Shown in pieces: positions 23,601-35,622 of a stretch of 64,000 bases of DNA. The translations under genes were made by a program, and so were the position numbers. The DNA comes from Stenocarpella maydis (Eukaryota > Ascomycota > Sordariomycetes > Diaporthales > Diaporthaceae). Numbering within the stretch: position 1 is the stretch's first letter; every line of letters starts with the position of its first letter. The notes under the pieces were generated by a model, which was given only the letters and a program-made list of their open reading frames with translations, did no database searches and was not told the DNA's origin. The DNA lies in contig NQMI01000001.1 in NCBI GenBank assembly GCA_002270565.1, positions 834,239 to 898,238 of the forward strand, written 5' to 3'.

Positions 23601-25839
23601 ACGTCAGACATCTCCATCACCTTCTTGTACAAGGCCGTCTGTGAGATTGACTGTGGTACGGTGATGTGGGCTTTGTTCAACGTCTGATTCACTGCCGAAC
23701 CGGTGACAACGCCCAGGATGTTGTCGTTCTCGTCAATCGCCGCAGCTAGAGGCTTGAGGACGACCACACCAACTGCCTCACCGCGGCAATAACCGTCAGC
23801 TTCGCGGTCAAATGGCTTGCACTGGCCAGTAGGACTCAGGAACCCCGCGGCTCTCAGATCACGGTAGTCGGATGGACCCGTGATCACGTTGGTACCCCCG
23901 GCAACTGCACGACTGCACTCGCCTGACAGAATGGCGCGACAGGCAGTATGTATCGCGACGAGGGATGACGAGCAAGCTGTATCTACCGTCACGGCTGGGC
24001 CGCTCCAGCCAAAGTAATGGCTTACCGCACCGCTGATGAAAGCCCTTCCGGTGCCAATGGTTGCATAGGCTGTTGGAGGGTGGCCGGCGAGGTTTTCAAC
24101 GTAGTTGTTCTGGGTAACGCCGATATAGCAACCATAATCTAAGACATGCTCCATCCCTGGGGCTTTCATGACGGCAGCAGAAGTGGGCCCGAAGTATCCT
24201 GACGATTCAAGAGCCTCGTACGTGACCTCGAGCAGCTTCCTCTGTTGCGGATCGCAGGCCGCGGCCTCACGCGCCGACTTCCCGAAGAACTTGTGATCGA
24301 AAGTGTCGTATTCGTCGATGAAATTGCCCCACCACTTGGTTTCCGTGGCGTCCGAGTTGCCCGTCATGTATTTGAGACCTATCCGTTCAGGGGCAGGCCG
24401 TGCTTGTGACCGGCCAGCAGAGAGAAGCTCCCACAACTCCTCGACAGAGTCGGCCCCAGGGAACCTGCCTGCCATGCCAACTATCGCAACGGAGTGAGGT
24501 GGGAAGTCTGACAGCAGGCTTCTAGGCTCTTGAGGCACTGAATTGATATTCATTTCGGAGTCAGAGATCTCTGGGTTCAATTGCCGGGTCTCGTCGTCGC
24601 TGGCGGGACCGTTGACCTGCGGCGACATTGCAGGTCCCAGCATGTTGTTTACTTGACTGACCTGAACTCCAACAAGTGCTTTGGATTGAAGGCCTGTTGT
24701 TTCACGCAATAGTACGAGTTCCAAGGATGTATCCGCAAGCAATGAAAGCGGGAAGTGGTTGGAGATCCCCGCCACTGCAATGAGCTTGTGCCGTCCTCTC
24801 ATCGCTTCCATGCTATGAGCAATTGTGCTGTACCAATTTACTGGTTCCAGCAAAGTGTTTTCCAAGATGTGCCGTACAAGATTTCCCTTTTCGATAATCT
24901 TACTGTCCACGGTTGAGCGTACACGCACAGCGAACTTGTCCGGTTTCGGAAACTCGAGGTCAGGCGCCATCGTAAAGAAGGCAACCAACTTTTCAACGAT
25001 GGGGCCATATTCCGCACAGTGAAACCGGCTCTTGACCGGGATTTCTCTGGCAGAAAAGCCAGATTTTGACAAGATTTGGATCAGTTCCGGCATCTGGGTG
25101 CTCAGTGTCGTGATAGTCACCGCAGTCTCGTCAGTAATCCCTGGGATATATGCCTAAAAGTTTTTCAGTCATATACATATAGGAGGAGGTGAGGGGGAAA
25201 TACCTTGGGAAATCTTTTGAGGATATCCATCATCTTCTTTTGCGGTCGTTCTCGTTCGTGCTCCTGTGTGGGTTTCCACCGTACCGATACACATGCTGTT
25301 GTTGCGTTTCTCGAGTCCTGATCGACATATGCACCAATACAGAGTGACAGCCTGAGAGCCTTCACCGCTGTTTCCATCAATTCGTCTAGGTTCTGAGATG
25401 TTGAAACCACCACAGCGCAGAGGAAGCCAACGCAAAAGCCTTGTATACCACCGCCGCTATTCAACTTTTCGAGCAATCTTTGATGCGACCCACTCAAATC
25501 AGATGGTTGCAGGAGCTGTACGTATTGAGTGATTTGAATCAAAAAGTTCAAGGAAAAACATAGAGTAGTGGGTAGATTTTGCAAATCCCAGGTCGATTCG
25601 CGTTGTTTCGTCAGCCACAGGGCCAAGTTATGTAAGGCAACGTCGCCATCAACCTGTTTCAATGTTTGATCGAAATTGGTCAATCTGGACCAAAATTCGC
25701 ACAAGCTCAGGCATTCGGTACGAAGTTTGAAGAAGCATGGGTTCGTTAGCAAATCGCTGCGCAGCTTTGCGAGTTGCTCTTGCGACGGTTGGGTCTGGGG
25801 CCCAAATACAAGCATACAGGGTGACTTGGATCCATCCAT
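17645..25839 (-). CDS. Non-reducing polyketide synthase, SAT-KS-AT-PT-ACP-MT-esterase
   Basis: Five exons (minus strand): 25204-25839, 18847-25153, 18403-18771, 18247-18329 and 17645-18148, giving 2,632 residues. SAT has GFCVGF (Cys about 136) and SRFHC. KS has DTACSSS (Cys about 606), AHGTGT and GNIGHSE. AT has GHSFG. PT has GHAMSDQAVMPASLY with the catalytic His and PMMDSF with the Asp. There is a single ACP (LGIDSLGATE, about 1815). The C-methyltransferase has ILEVGAGTGGTT. A C-terminal esterase (ALMIHGGSHI, GWSSGG, GAPHVCDV) replaces a Claisen-type TE. The order is that of fungal methylated-orsellinate-type synthases (the group with MpaC and AusA), so a C-methylated resorcylate or orsellinate is expected; the chain length and methylation count cannot be read from sequence. 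The intact SAT allows a non-acetyl starter. Confidence 0.95.
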
Positions 25840-26237
25840 AATCGTAGAGATAATAGTAGTTCACTGAAAAAAAGCATGGGAATGTTGAAGGCAGCGTTTT
25901 TGGAAGTGTGATGATTGGGTGTCAACACCAGCTTCGAAGACATGCGTCTATGCTGACCTCCTACTTAACATGCAATCACTTTAATAACCGATGATAAATA
26001 ATTGAGTTTCTTAGCTACATGCAGCTTTGACACACTAACGAGAGCTTAAACTCAAGACTCTGGGCTGCCGGGGCTGGGCAACATTGCAGTATATGTATTC
26101 CGAGAAGCTATGTGGATCCCGCTAAGCTTTATGGCCATCTGGACCACTACTCAAGTATCGTCATTCACACTGGATATAAAAGACGTAACGAATCACTCGA
26201 CCGCTTCCATAGCAAAAGAAGGCACACAGCTGACGCG
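25840..26237. promoter_or_regulatory. Divergent promoter region of NR-PKS and alpha/beta hydrolase
   Basis: About 400 bp separates the NR-PKS start (25839, minus) from the hydrolase start (26238, plus), so the two are transcribed divergently and may share control. I could not identify a clear AflR-type TCGN5CGA site by eye. Confidence 0.4.
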
Positions 26238-27311
26238 ATGCTCTCGACTTATATACCGGTTCAGAAGATTTTGGCCAAGAATGGCATCACCTATGCATTC
26301 CGCCGCCTCGGGCCCAAAGATGGCATACCCCTCGTGATGCACATGCATGTAAGTCGGGATTACGGCTTTACTCATGGAGCTTTCGATGTGTGCAGAGTCT
26401 GGTCATACTGAATGCCGTTAGGTACGAGCATCTATGGGGTACTGGGATCCCGTATTTGTGCGCCCGCTCATGCTCAAGCGGCCGGTGATTATGTTCGATC
26501 CGCCAGCGACCGGGCAAAGCAGTGGTGACACGCAGCGAATACCGTCTGACAGTATGCTCACTCATGTCGCAAGCACTCTACATATGGAGCCGTGACTTAC
26601 TGAACATCTCTGTTAGTCAAGGATATGGGAGACGACCTCAACGAATTTCTCGACGCATTGTCCCTTGACCATGTCGACTTGTTGGGCTTCTCCATCGGAA
26701 GTATGGCCTGTCAGATGGCCACCCTAGCCAGGCCTGGGCGCGTACGACGCTTGGTTCTCATCGGTGCCGACCCTTCAGGACCCACGCCAGGAGATCATTT
26801 CTGGCCTCGCACCGACCCAGACCTTGACCGCTTCCTGACGCTTCAGAAGAGCGCCAGCGAGGCCGAGTGGCAGCATGCCTATACGCTAGTCTTCTTCCGC
26901 AACGACGAGCAGGGGGTGGCCGCAGCCGACGCTTACTTCCAGCGTCTGCGCGAGAGCGAGTACAACGAGTTCGCTGCCGAGGGTCAACTGCCGACGTTCC
27001 AGGATGTGGAGGGCTTCATGATTCAGCTCAAGGCCATCAAGCACTGGTGCGCGCCCAAGGACAAGAGCCTGCACTCATTCTACCGGATGCACGAGTTCAC
27101 CATGCCGGTCCTGGTAATGACAGGAGATGACGACTATGTGGTGCCCACACCCCGCAGCTACGAGCTTATGGATGGGATGCCCAATTGTTCGCTGCAGATC
27201 TGGCCACGCTCGGGACACGCGTCTATTTGGCAATACGCAGAGAACAATGCCTCAAGGGTTAATGAGTTCCTGGATAGCAGTCCTGACAACTTTGCAGAGC
27301 CTCGGCTATGA
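26238..27311 (+). CDS. Alpha/beta hydrolase fold protein
   Basis: Three exons, 26238-26348, 26422-26551 and 26617-27311, give 311 residues. The fold reads clearly: an early strand IPLVMHM, RPVIMFDPPATGQSSG, the nucleophile elbow LLGFSIGSM (Ser), a late acidic turn VMTGDDDYVVP (Asp) and a His in SGHASIW, so the triad is complete. Related proteins act as esterases, lactonases or hydrolytic tailoring enzymes in the cytosol. No signal peptide is seen. It shares a 400-bp divergent promoter with the NR-PKS, which suggests co-expression and a role in releasing or trimming its product, although the PKS already has an esterase domain. Confidence 0.82.
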
Positions 27312-28117
27312 CTAGGGTGGTACGAGCTACTAGTAGAGATAATTTATTGTTTGTGCGGTTGTAATTAGCATTAAAACCCATTTACCCTCTGGATTCACCT
27401 CAGTACCATGTGTGTACCCATGTAACTATGCACTAACCGCCAAACCTTCGCCAACACCTCAGAAGTCACGCCGTGATATCAAAGAGTGGTTCGTCCTATA
27501 GTATTCAACTTTTCAGGTGTCCAAGCGCATTTCTCCGCACTCGAAACGCGGGGTATGCGTCTGCTATAAGTAAGCAAAGTTTGATTCGCCTCTTACACCT
27601 GCTTCTGTCACTATACTGTAACTGGCGCGACTTACCGCCGTGAACTTTAACGCCGAGAGTGGAAGTCCCAGGTAACTTCCGCCCACAAGGTAAAAGCTGG
27701 GTGAAGTGTCCAGGAGACCTGAGTAGGCGGATGTTAATTGTGGACGTCCGAGGTCAGCAGCACGAAACTACGTTGGGACTTCATATACCTAAAATGAAAG
27801 TTGCGGGCATAATAAAGCTTAGCGCAGCGGAACTTACGGAGGACTAGAAGGTTTGAGCTAGAAGCTATTCAGGTTACTTCGAATTACTGACTTGGTTAAG
27901 CTAATTAGAGAATTAGTCGAATGAAAATGGACTTTAAATTTTAATTAATGTTTAACTTTCCTATTAACGTAATTCTATTTCTAATTTAATAGTAATTATT
28001 TTTTCAAAGAAAGCTAAAAAGAATACTTTTATATAAGTATAAATATTAAAGTCTTAATAAGAAATAATAAAGATTATATTATTAATAACAAATGTATAAT
28101 AAAATATTATTTATTTA

Positions 28118-31020
28118 AGTTATATATAATATAGTTTAATGTGGTTTACTAGTAAGTAGGCTACTTTTGCTATTTCCATTACTTTTTATTAACCCCAGCA
28201 CCCCTCCAGGGCTAAATGATTAATGAAAGTTAGCAATAATTAGTACTAACTGCACTCAATTCCTTATTTCTAATTTATTTTATTAATTTAGAAGGGTTAG
28301 GGGGGGTATAGGAGGGCCTATAAGTATTAAGGTTTTAGTAGGATAGTTCTTTTTTAGTACTACTTATATCTTTAATTTTTACATTATTCTTATACTAACC
28401 TACCTATTTAAATATGGAATATATTAGAAATTAATAATAATATAATATATTCTATATCTTAAGAGGATAGAATACTTTCAGTTATTCAGGCTATTTAGAA
28501 ATATTAAAAAAGAATAATATAAAACCTATAAGTATATATAAAACTACTAAGATCTTTAATATTCCCTAAACTATAATAAAATATAGGATAATATAGTAAT
28601 AAAATTATATTAATCTATATATTAATAATTATAAACTCAATCTGACTTAAAAGTAAATACTTATTTAATATATTATCAATTAAATTATTTGAGGATTTCC
28701 CTTGAAACTTTTTAATATAAAAGATATGGCAAGCATTCTGCTAGCATTATATAATACTAAGCTAATAAATAAGTATTAGGCTTAATAATTTATAAATATA
28801 TAACCTAGCTTAAAGACTAAATTTAATTGTCCCTATAATTATTAGAGGGCCCTTTATAAAAATCTAAAGGTTATTAGAAACTAATGTAAGCTACTTTATG
28901 TGACGAACACAGCTGGTTCTTGGCTAATAAACCTAGTAAGCGGGATTATATTTAAGGGGCGTTTAAGGTGGAATCGTTCTGAGTAATGTAATAATGGTAA
29001 TTGAAAGCTGTTAAAGCTATTTTTAAGTAAATACTTAGATTAACTGCTAACGAGCTGTCCTAAGCTATACTATCTAATAGTAATAAGTATATATAGATAT
29101 AGTTTATTTCTTCAGCTTAAAGTAATAGGAGCATTATTTCTTAAGGCTTGCTTAGAGTGTTGCTTGCTAGGAGTAATAGGAGTATTAGAGCATTTGGATT
29201 ACTTAGAGTGATAGGATTACTCTAACTGCCTCAGTTATCCTTTTAATCCATCACGTGACCTCACTAGGTTGTGCTACTTCCTACTGGCCTGCCCGGCTAG
29301 CCGGTGAGGTTTTATCTGTGCCTCCAGGGGACCAATAGTCAGTCCCTAGTTCTATTCCTGTTATATTTATAGCACTTTATAAAATAATAGCTAAGTATAA
29401 GATCTTAGATAATAACTTTTATAACTTTAATAAAACTAGCTTTATAATAAGTATAATTAATATATTATTATTAGTTATATATAATAATAATGATAGAAAG
29501 GCTAAATTCATTTAGCCTAGTAATAGCAAATAAGTAATAGCTATTAAGTATATTAATATAATAGGCTAATATATTCTACTGTTTATTATTATTTAAAATG
29601 CTTATTATCTTATAAGCCAAACTATAGAGTTGGGTTTTCTTAACTTATAAGTAATTAAAACTACTCTAAATAAATAAATAAATAATAAAACTAACCTAAA
29701 ATAGAGTTAGTAGTTTAATAAGTATTTTAAATAATAACTAAATAGTATATACTAAATATTAATTACAAATAGCTATAAGAGCTATATATTAGCTAAGTTT
29801 AGTTAATATTTCAATAAACATAAATCATTCCTAGTTATATACTACTATATTCTTCTTTACCTCTTAAATATATATATAATAAGAAAATTAGTAAGTTTAT
29901 TTAGGTTTTAATTTAAGTTCTTTATTATATTTAAACTAGCTTATAATAAGACCTTTATAAAGGATAATATTAATGCTATATTTAAAAAAGCTAGAATTAT
30001 ATCCTTAGACGTAGATTTTATTATTTTAAAGTTTAATATATGTTTAAAAACTCTAATACTATTTATTTCTATTTCTCCCTAATAATGGGAGTTTCAAATA
30101 CTGTTTAATACTTAATAAACCATTAAGTAATTAGATTTTATTAAAGGTAGAATCTCTACCTACTGGAGTAGCTTCCCTATACTAAGTATTAAGTCTGTTT
30201 ACTAGCTATTAAAGGGTTTCTAGGTAATAATATATAAGATTATAATTATAAATAATTAAATCTATATACTTAAGAAGCCTACTATAGTACTTACTAAATG
30301 CTAAAAGGCTAAAAGAACCTAAGTATAGCTTAAAGGAGTACTTAATATTAAGAAATCCTAAGTAATAATTTAAGAAAAAGAACAGGAAAAGTAGCCAGCT
30401 AGTAAAATTAGTAATAGTGCTAAGGAGTTAATTTATAGCGGATTAAGCAAATAACGCTATAGCAACTATAGTAAGGCTAGGTATAATACTAGAATATATA
30501 AAAAAGAGGAAGAAGGGTCTAAGAAATTAGATTCTAACTATATTATAATTAATCCAGCCTAGTTAGCACTAATTAGTGCAAATATATGTATATTAGTGAT
30601 CTATAGCAGACTGCAATTTTAAGGGCTAAATTGGTACCAATTAGTAAAAAGTGCGTTTTGTTACGATCCGCACTATATAAGGTGGTTGGAAGGAATATTC
30701 GAACGGAGAGTTCGAATATTAGCTGATCTTTTGGTCAGATGTAGTACAGTGGCACCTTCCACCACCGCTCATTACACGTTTTTTCCACTAAAATTTAGCC
30801 TATTTAGACTAATACTGCATCCCCATTAAGCCCTCTAAATTATCAAAATTAATTAGAAATAAGTAATTAGGTATAGTTAGCACTAATTAGTGCTAACTTT
30901 TATTAATTATTTGGCCCTAGGGGGTGCTAGGGTTAATAGAAGTTAATGGAAATAGCAAAAGTAGCCTACTTACTAATATAGCCCACTTACTAGTAAACTA
31001 TATTGTTTATATATAATATA
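28118..31020. mobile_element. Putative decayed transposon bounded by ~165-bp inverted repeats
   Basis: The left arm (about 28118-28285) and right arm (about 30840-31020) are inverted copies, by eye around 80% identical. Shared blocks include tagtaagtaggctacttt, gctatttccatta and, after a gap, ttattaacc...agcacccc. The 2.5 kb between them is A+T-rich and has no ORF. This looks like a DNA-transposon skeleton after RIP, but two independent copies in opposite orientation are also possible. Related pieces occur near 14711, 33720 and 63190. Confidence 0.5.
30659..30776. mobile_element. 118-bp solo LTR with 5-bp target-site duplication
   Basis: The element begins TGTTACGATCC and ends CTCATTACA (TG...CA). 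It is flanked on both sides by the identical 5-mer CGTTT (30654-30658 and 30777-30781). It contains a TATA-like actatataagg and three nested inverted repeats: an outer stem ggtggttggaagg / ccttccaccacc and inner hairpins around gaatattcgaac and ctgatc. Its GC is normal inside RIP-mutated DNA, so it inserted after the surrounding decay or was too short to be a RIP target. Confidence 0.75.
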
Positions 31021-32135
31021 ATTCATTAGAAATTATCATATATTGGTAAGTAGTATACTGTTTTCTATATTAAGAATATCTGTACTAACTCTATAAAAAT
31101 CCTTAACTAAGCCTAAAATAAATAAGACTTTTAAGGTTTAATTATAAGTATATAATTTACCTAAATATTAAATTTAAGAACTTTTAAAGACTTTTTAAAT
31201 GAGCTATTAAAACATATATTATAAAAACTACTATATTATCGTTTTTCTAATATAACTAGATTAAAATAAAACTAGAAATTCTAAAACTTAATATTTAGCT
31301 AAACTATATAATTATTACGCTATCTTACAATTTATAATTACTTTAGGCTTAGTTTAAAGGTTTCAATACATTCAATATAAATGTTTTTATATATAAACAA
31401 AGCATACTAATTATTAATATATATTAATTACTAATAAACTATATTACAATAAATTGGAATAAACTTTATATTATATTAAAATATATATTCTTTTAGTTTT
31501 AATTAAATTATTATTATTCAATAAGTATTATAATTTCGCTGTTTTACTAATTAGTATTTAGTTAATGAATATTATTAGATTAGCTATATTAAACTTAAAT
31601 TATTTATTAAAAATTAAGTTTTAATATTTAATATTAGAGTAATATGAATAGAGGAATATAGAGTAAAGTTAAAGAAGAGATAATAATAAACTGATTATAT
31701 TATTAACGTTTATAAATATAGTTTAAAATAATATATTAATAATATATAAAACGTAATTAGCTGAGTTCTATAAAGTTTTAAATTATAAATATTATATTTA
31801 TGAACTTTTAATAATCATTTATATACTTTAAATAGAATTGCTGGAAGCCTTAGTAGATAGGGGGTAGAGATCATATAACGAGGCGGAAGACTTTCCTTCT
31901 CTAGTTCATATTTAAGATTAACAGAGCACATCTCTCGCCTCGCACATATCTTGAAGCTTCAGGTTATTTCATTGACTGAATTTCCCAAAACCACCAGCGA
32001 GACTCACGCACACTAACACAGGATACCACATCATCGGCGGCGCAACAAACAATAATAGGCCTAATAGACAGTCATGGCACAAAATATCATTGAGGAGAAG
32101 CTGTCCACAGGTTCAGTGCGTCTTCACAAAATCCC

Positions 32136-33566
32136 ATGGCATTCTATGCATTGCTGAACAACGAACAGCCCTTCAAGGACAAGGCCAAGTTTTATGAATC
32201 AATACTCGATATTCCCAACCCGGCAGCTATGTCGCAGGAGTTTTGTTCAATTTGGCCGTCAGTATCCAGATGGCTGCCACCCAGAGATGAACATAGCGAT
32301 TATTGGTGGAACTTGTGTGGGCCGCACTTCGCCGCTCTATTCCAGAATGCTGGATACAACCTCGAGGCACAGTATGAGGCCATGCTGTTTCTCTATCACC
32401 ATGTCATACCTAAACTGGGAGTCGCCCCTCAGCCTGGCGTGGAAGTCGGGGAGAGTGGCCTCTCCCTCGACGGCACACACCTCGAGTACAGCTGGAGATG
32501 GAACATGGATGCCAACTCGAAGCCGGAAATCCGCATTGTCATGGAACCGTTCAGCCGGTTCGCGGGTACCTACATGGACCCCCTGAACCTCAATCCGAGC
32601 ATCGAGATGTTGTATTCCATGATGCCACAGGTGCCATCACTCGACCTGGGCGTGTTCAATCACTGTCTATCCAAGTTCTACGATGCGGATCGACACCAGT
32701 ACCTGGAGAGCAAAGAGCGTGATATTGTCACCAACGTGTGCATCGGAGTCGAGTTTCACCGGGGTGGTGCTCTTCTTCCCAAGGCCTATTTCTTCCCCCG
32801 AAAACTTGGCCAAGTCGGCTTGACGCCCATGTCCGTCTGGGAGGATGCAATCCGCACCGCGATTCCACGCAGTCCCGCCATGGACAGTGTCTTCCGTTTT
32901 GTCAAAAGCGAGGCGCCCAAGCTGAACCTGACTCTCAACCCCCTCTGGCTGAGCATTGACACAGTAACACCTGCCAATGCGAGACTCAAATTCTACTGTG
33001 TCGAGATGCGCACTTCGTTCCAGAGCGTAGTCTCCATCTTGACAATGGGCGGCAAAATTTCCATCCCACAGGAGAAACTGGACCAGGCCTGGGAGCTCAT
33101 GAAGGCCGTCTGTGGGCTGCCACCCGACTTCCCACGAGATAAGGACTTGCCGCGGGCCCCGCAGTACAACGTCGCGACAGACGGTGTCGACAGCACAGGC
33201 CTCTGGGGCACATTTGCTTATTATTTCGAGATGGGTGGTGACCCGACCCGCGAGGTCCCTGACATCAAATTCTACATCCCCGTGTGTCACTATGGGGTAG
33301 ACGACTATGCCATCGCGCGGGCCACGACTACGTGGATGCGTGAGAACGGTCGGGCCGAGTACGTTGATGCATACTGGAACTCGCTACACCAGATCGTCAC
33401 CCATCGTCCTCTCAAAGAGTCCCGCGGCGTCCACATGTGGGTCTCTATGATGATGCAGAAGGGCCAGCTGCAGGTAACTACGTACTTGGCCCCGGAAGGG
33501 CACCATCCTAAGCGCCGAAGAGGGGTGAAGCGATCCTTAATCGCGCAACGTGTCACCGGCACCTAG
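32136..33566 (+). CDS. DMATS-type aromatic prenyltransferase 2
   Basis: A 476-residue ORF without an internal intron. DMATS landmarks: SDYWWNLCGPHFAALFQ near residue 60, RIVMEPFSRFAGTYMD, LLPKAYFFPRK, DIKFYIPVCHYGVDDY and VTTYLAPE near the C-terminus, followed by an unusual basic tail (HHPKRRRGVKR). It would be a soluble ABBA-barrel enzyme transferring a prenyl group to an aromatic acceptor. Sequence similarity to prenyltransferase 1 is only at the motif level, so this is not a recent duplicate and probably has a different regio- or substrate specificity. The start at 32136 is the first in-frame ATG. An upstream ATG at 32073 with a short intron cannot be excluded. It sits alone between two A+T blocks. 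Confidence 0.88.
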   Translation: MAFYALLNNEQPFKDKAKFYESILDIPNPAAMSQEFCSIWPSVSRWLPPRDEHSDYWWNLCGPHFAALFQNAGYNLEAQYEAMLFLYHHVIPKLGVAPQPGVEVGESGLSLDGTHLEYSWRWNMDANSKPEIRIVMEPFSRFAGTYMDPLNLNPSIEMLYSMMPQVPSLDLGVFNHCLSKFYDADRHQYLESKERDIVTNVCIGVEFHRGGALLPKAYFFPRKLGQVGLTPMSVWEDAIRTAIPRSPAMDSVFRFVKSEAPKLNLTLNPLWLSIDTVTPANARLKFYCVEMRTSFQSVVSILTMGGKISIPQEKLDQAWELMKAVCGLPPDFPRDKDLPRAPQYNVATDGVDSTGLWGTFAYYFEMGGDPTREVPDIKFYIPVCHYGVDDYAIARATTTWMRENGRAEYVDAYWNSLHQIVTHRPLKESRGVHMWVSMMMQKGQLQVTTYLAPEGHHPKRRRGVKRSLIAQRVTGT

Positions 33567-35622
33567 TCGGGTTATTGCGGTCCTCGGATCAGCCGCATTT
33601 TGTATCTTTCCTATCTATAGCAAACAAAATAAGCCCCTCCTGTTACTTAACCCAGTCCTATATACTATACATCCTTATATATATATATATTCGCATGACT
33701 ACAAGTGAAGATTAGCTTATATATATAACGTGGTTTACTAGTGAGGTTATAATATTAATAAGTAGATAATATTTACTGAGGTTATAAATTAGTTTAGTTT
33801 TTAATATTAACCAAAAAACAAAACTTTAACTAAAGTCTAAGTAAAAAAAACTAATAAAAATATAAGTTATATTTAATATTTGTTTTAAAAAGATTATGAA
33901 TAATAATAAGTTATTAAATTAATAAACATAATTAAAATAATAATTAACTTAATTTTATAAGAAGAATTAAAAAATTAATTATTTTTAACTTTTAGAAGTA
34001 TTATTAAGAGATTATTATTTAAATAATTATTAATATTTAATATTACTTTATAAAGAATAGTATCCTTATAATAATAATAACTATATAGTAATACTAGTAG
34101 GCAACAACTAGCTAGTAGGGCAACTGTACTACAGACTATAGTATGTGACTGCAGTTGTATGATAACTAAGCGCCAGCTTAGTCAGCACCAAATTAAGTAA
34201 ATAAGCCCAAACTCGTGTGCGGGCTATGTATCACTTCCTCTATAGAGCGAATACACTAATAACTAATAACTATCGCATAATTATATTATAATATATAACC
34301 TACCTAATAAACTACCTATTGTATAATATAATAGCTATAATATAAGAAATTATTGATAATAATACATCAAGAGTTACATATTACTAATTATTAAAATTTT
34401 TGAAGTATATAAATGAAATTTATTTAATTTATTAATAAGGGAGGTTAGATTCCTTCCCATAGGCGGTATAGTAGCGTAATATTGATCAGTGGTCAGCGAC
34501 TGCTCAGGTAATTCCAGGGCCTTTTCGCAAGGTCTGCCCAAAGAGCTCAGAGATCGGAGTCTCAGTTGTGGTATCCGAGCCCCTTACTCCGAGCAGCAAG
34601 GTCTACCAAAGAAGCTCAGAGATCGGAGTCTCAGTTATGGTATCCGAGCCCCTTACTCCGAACACTATCCAATATGCCAGCGTAGCCGTAGCACTATAGG
34701 GTAATAGCAATGATCCTTTCCTAGAAAGGGAAAATAGAGCATGTATGTCGGGCCCCAGGGCTGCTTACTTCCGATGTTCGGATGAACCCTTAGAGCCGTA
34801 TAGTATAATAGAAAGTTTAGCACTAGATTCATAAGTGCCAAAGCGGGTGCCTCTATCCCATGATGTTACTAGTACACCAAACGAAGTTCTGTTAGTCCTA
34901 GCACGCCGTTCTATTTCCGCCCACATATGTACTATAAAAGACTCCGATATTGCGGGGAGACACTCTATATAGTACCTCAAGGAACAGGGGCTATCAGCCC
35001 CGAAATTCTATTATCTTTCACTAGTACTGCGCGATTCATTCATTAGCGGCCCAACGCATTATTGTCTAGACCAATTCGAGATGTTCAAAGATCTGCACCT
35101 CCACAGGAACCTTAAACCTTAACTACCTATCCCGGTATATACTGTTTTTTATCCGCAGTTTTGAACCTATGAGGTAGGACTCTGCCTAATATGGCAACTG
35201 AAGTAACTTGGCGGTGGGGAATAGAGACAGGGATCCCCGAGCGCCGCTTATGCGGCTAAGAATAAGGTTTGTAGGATTCCAGCAGACATAGTGAGCAAGC
35301 CCAGCGAGTAAACAAGCGCGAACTCCCTTCAGGCCTATACCGATGCGGCTACCTCGCTACTAGCTAATCAGACGGGTTTTGCATAATTGGGCAGAGGCCT
35401 GGTATGTCCGCTTGGTTGTTGGACCGGTCAAGAGCTTGTCTTCAACGCATTTACCGGATGCCTGCGAGGGTGTATGCGGGATGTCACTGCGTGCATTAAA
35501 TTAGGGAGACGCAGGGCGAGCAGCATTCATTCTTGGGTTTTACAGTGGCACTGAGGTAAATAGTTACGACCCTTGAAATCCAGGTTTCAGGTCTCTGGAA
35601 ACTGATTCCTTGCATGAGCTAC
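33567..35622. other. Intergenic, A+T-rich block and short tandem duplication
   Basis: A RIP-like A+T-rich block lies at about 33660-34480. A balanced stretch (about 34480-35600) follows, containing a 2 x 69-bp tandem repeat and a segment resembling 11.1-11.3 kb. The ORFs are short and not protein-like. No gene supported. Confidence 0.6.
34527..34664. repeat. Tandem duplication, 2 x 69 bp
   Basis: Copies start at 34527 and 34596 (each gcaaggtct...). They share the core ctcagagatcggagtctcag and gtatccgagccccttactcc, and most differences are transitions. No function evident. Confidence 0.8.

Larger units (their letters stand above)
27312..32135. other. Long A+T-rich RIP-like block between modules
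   Basis: About 4.8 kb without any supportable gene. From about 27880 to 31880 the DNA is extremely A+T-rich, with stops in all frames, as expected for repeat DNA mutated by RIP. Distinct items inside it are listed separately: an inverted repeat, a solo LTR and a short GC-normal island at about 29240-29360. The final 200 nt form the leader of prenyltransferase 2. An ATG at 32073 opens a short frame that does not join the enzyme. Confidence 0.7.

Noticed and set aside
30659..30776. Cloverleaf-like folding potential suggesting a tRNA or structured RNA
   Set aside because: Target-site duplication and TG...CA ends explain it better as a solo LTR, and no anticodon-arm geometry or T-loop consensus is present.
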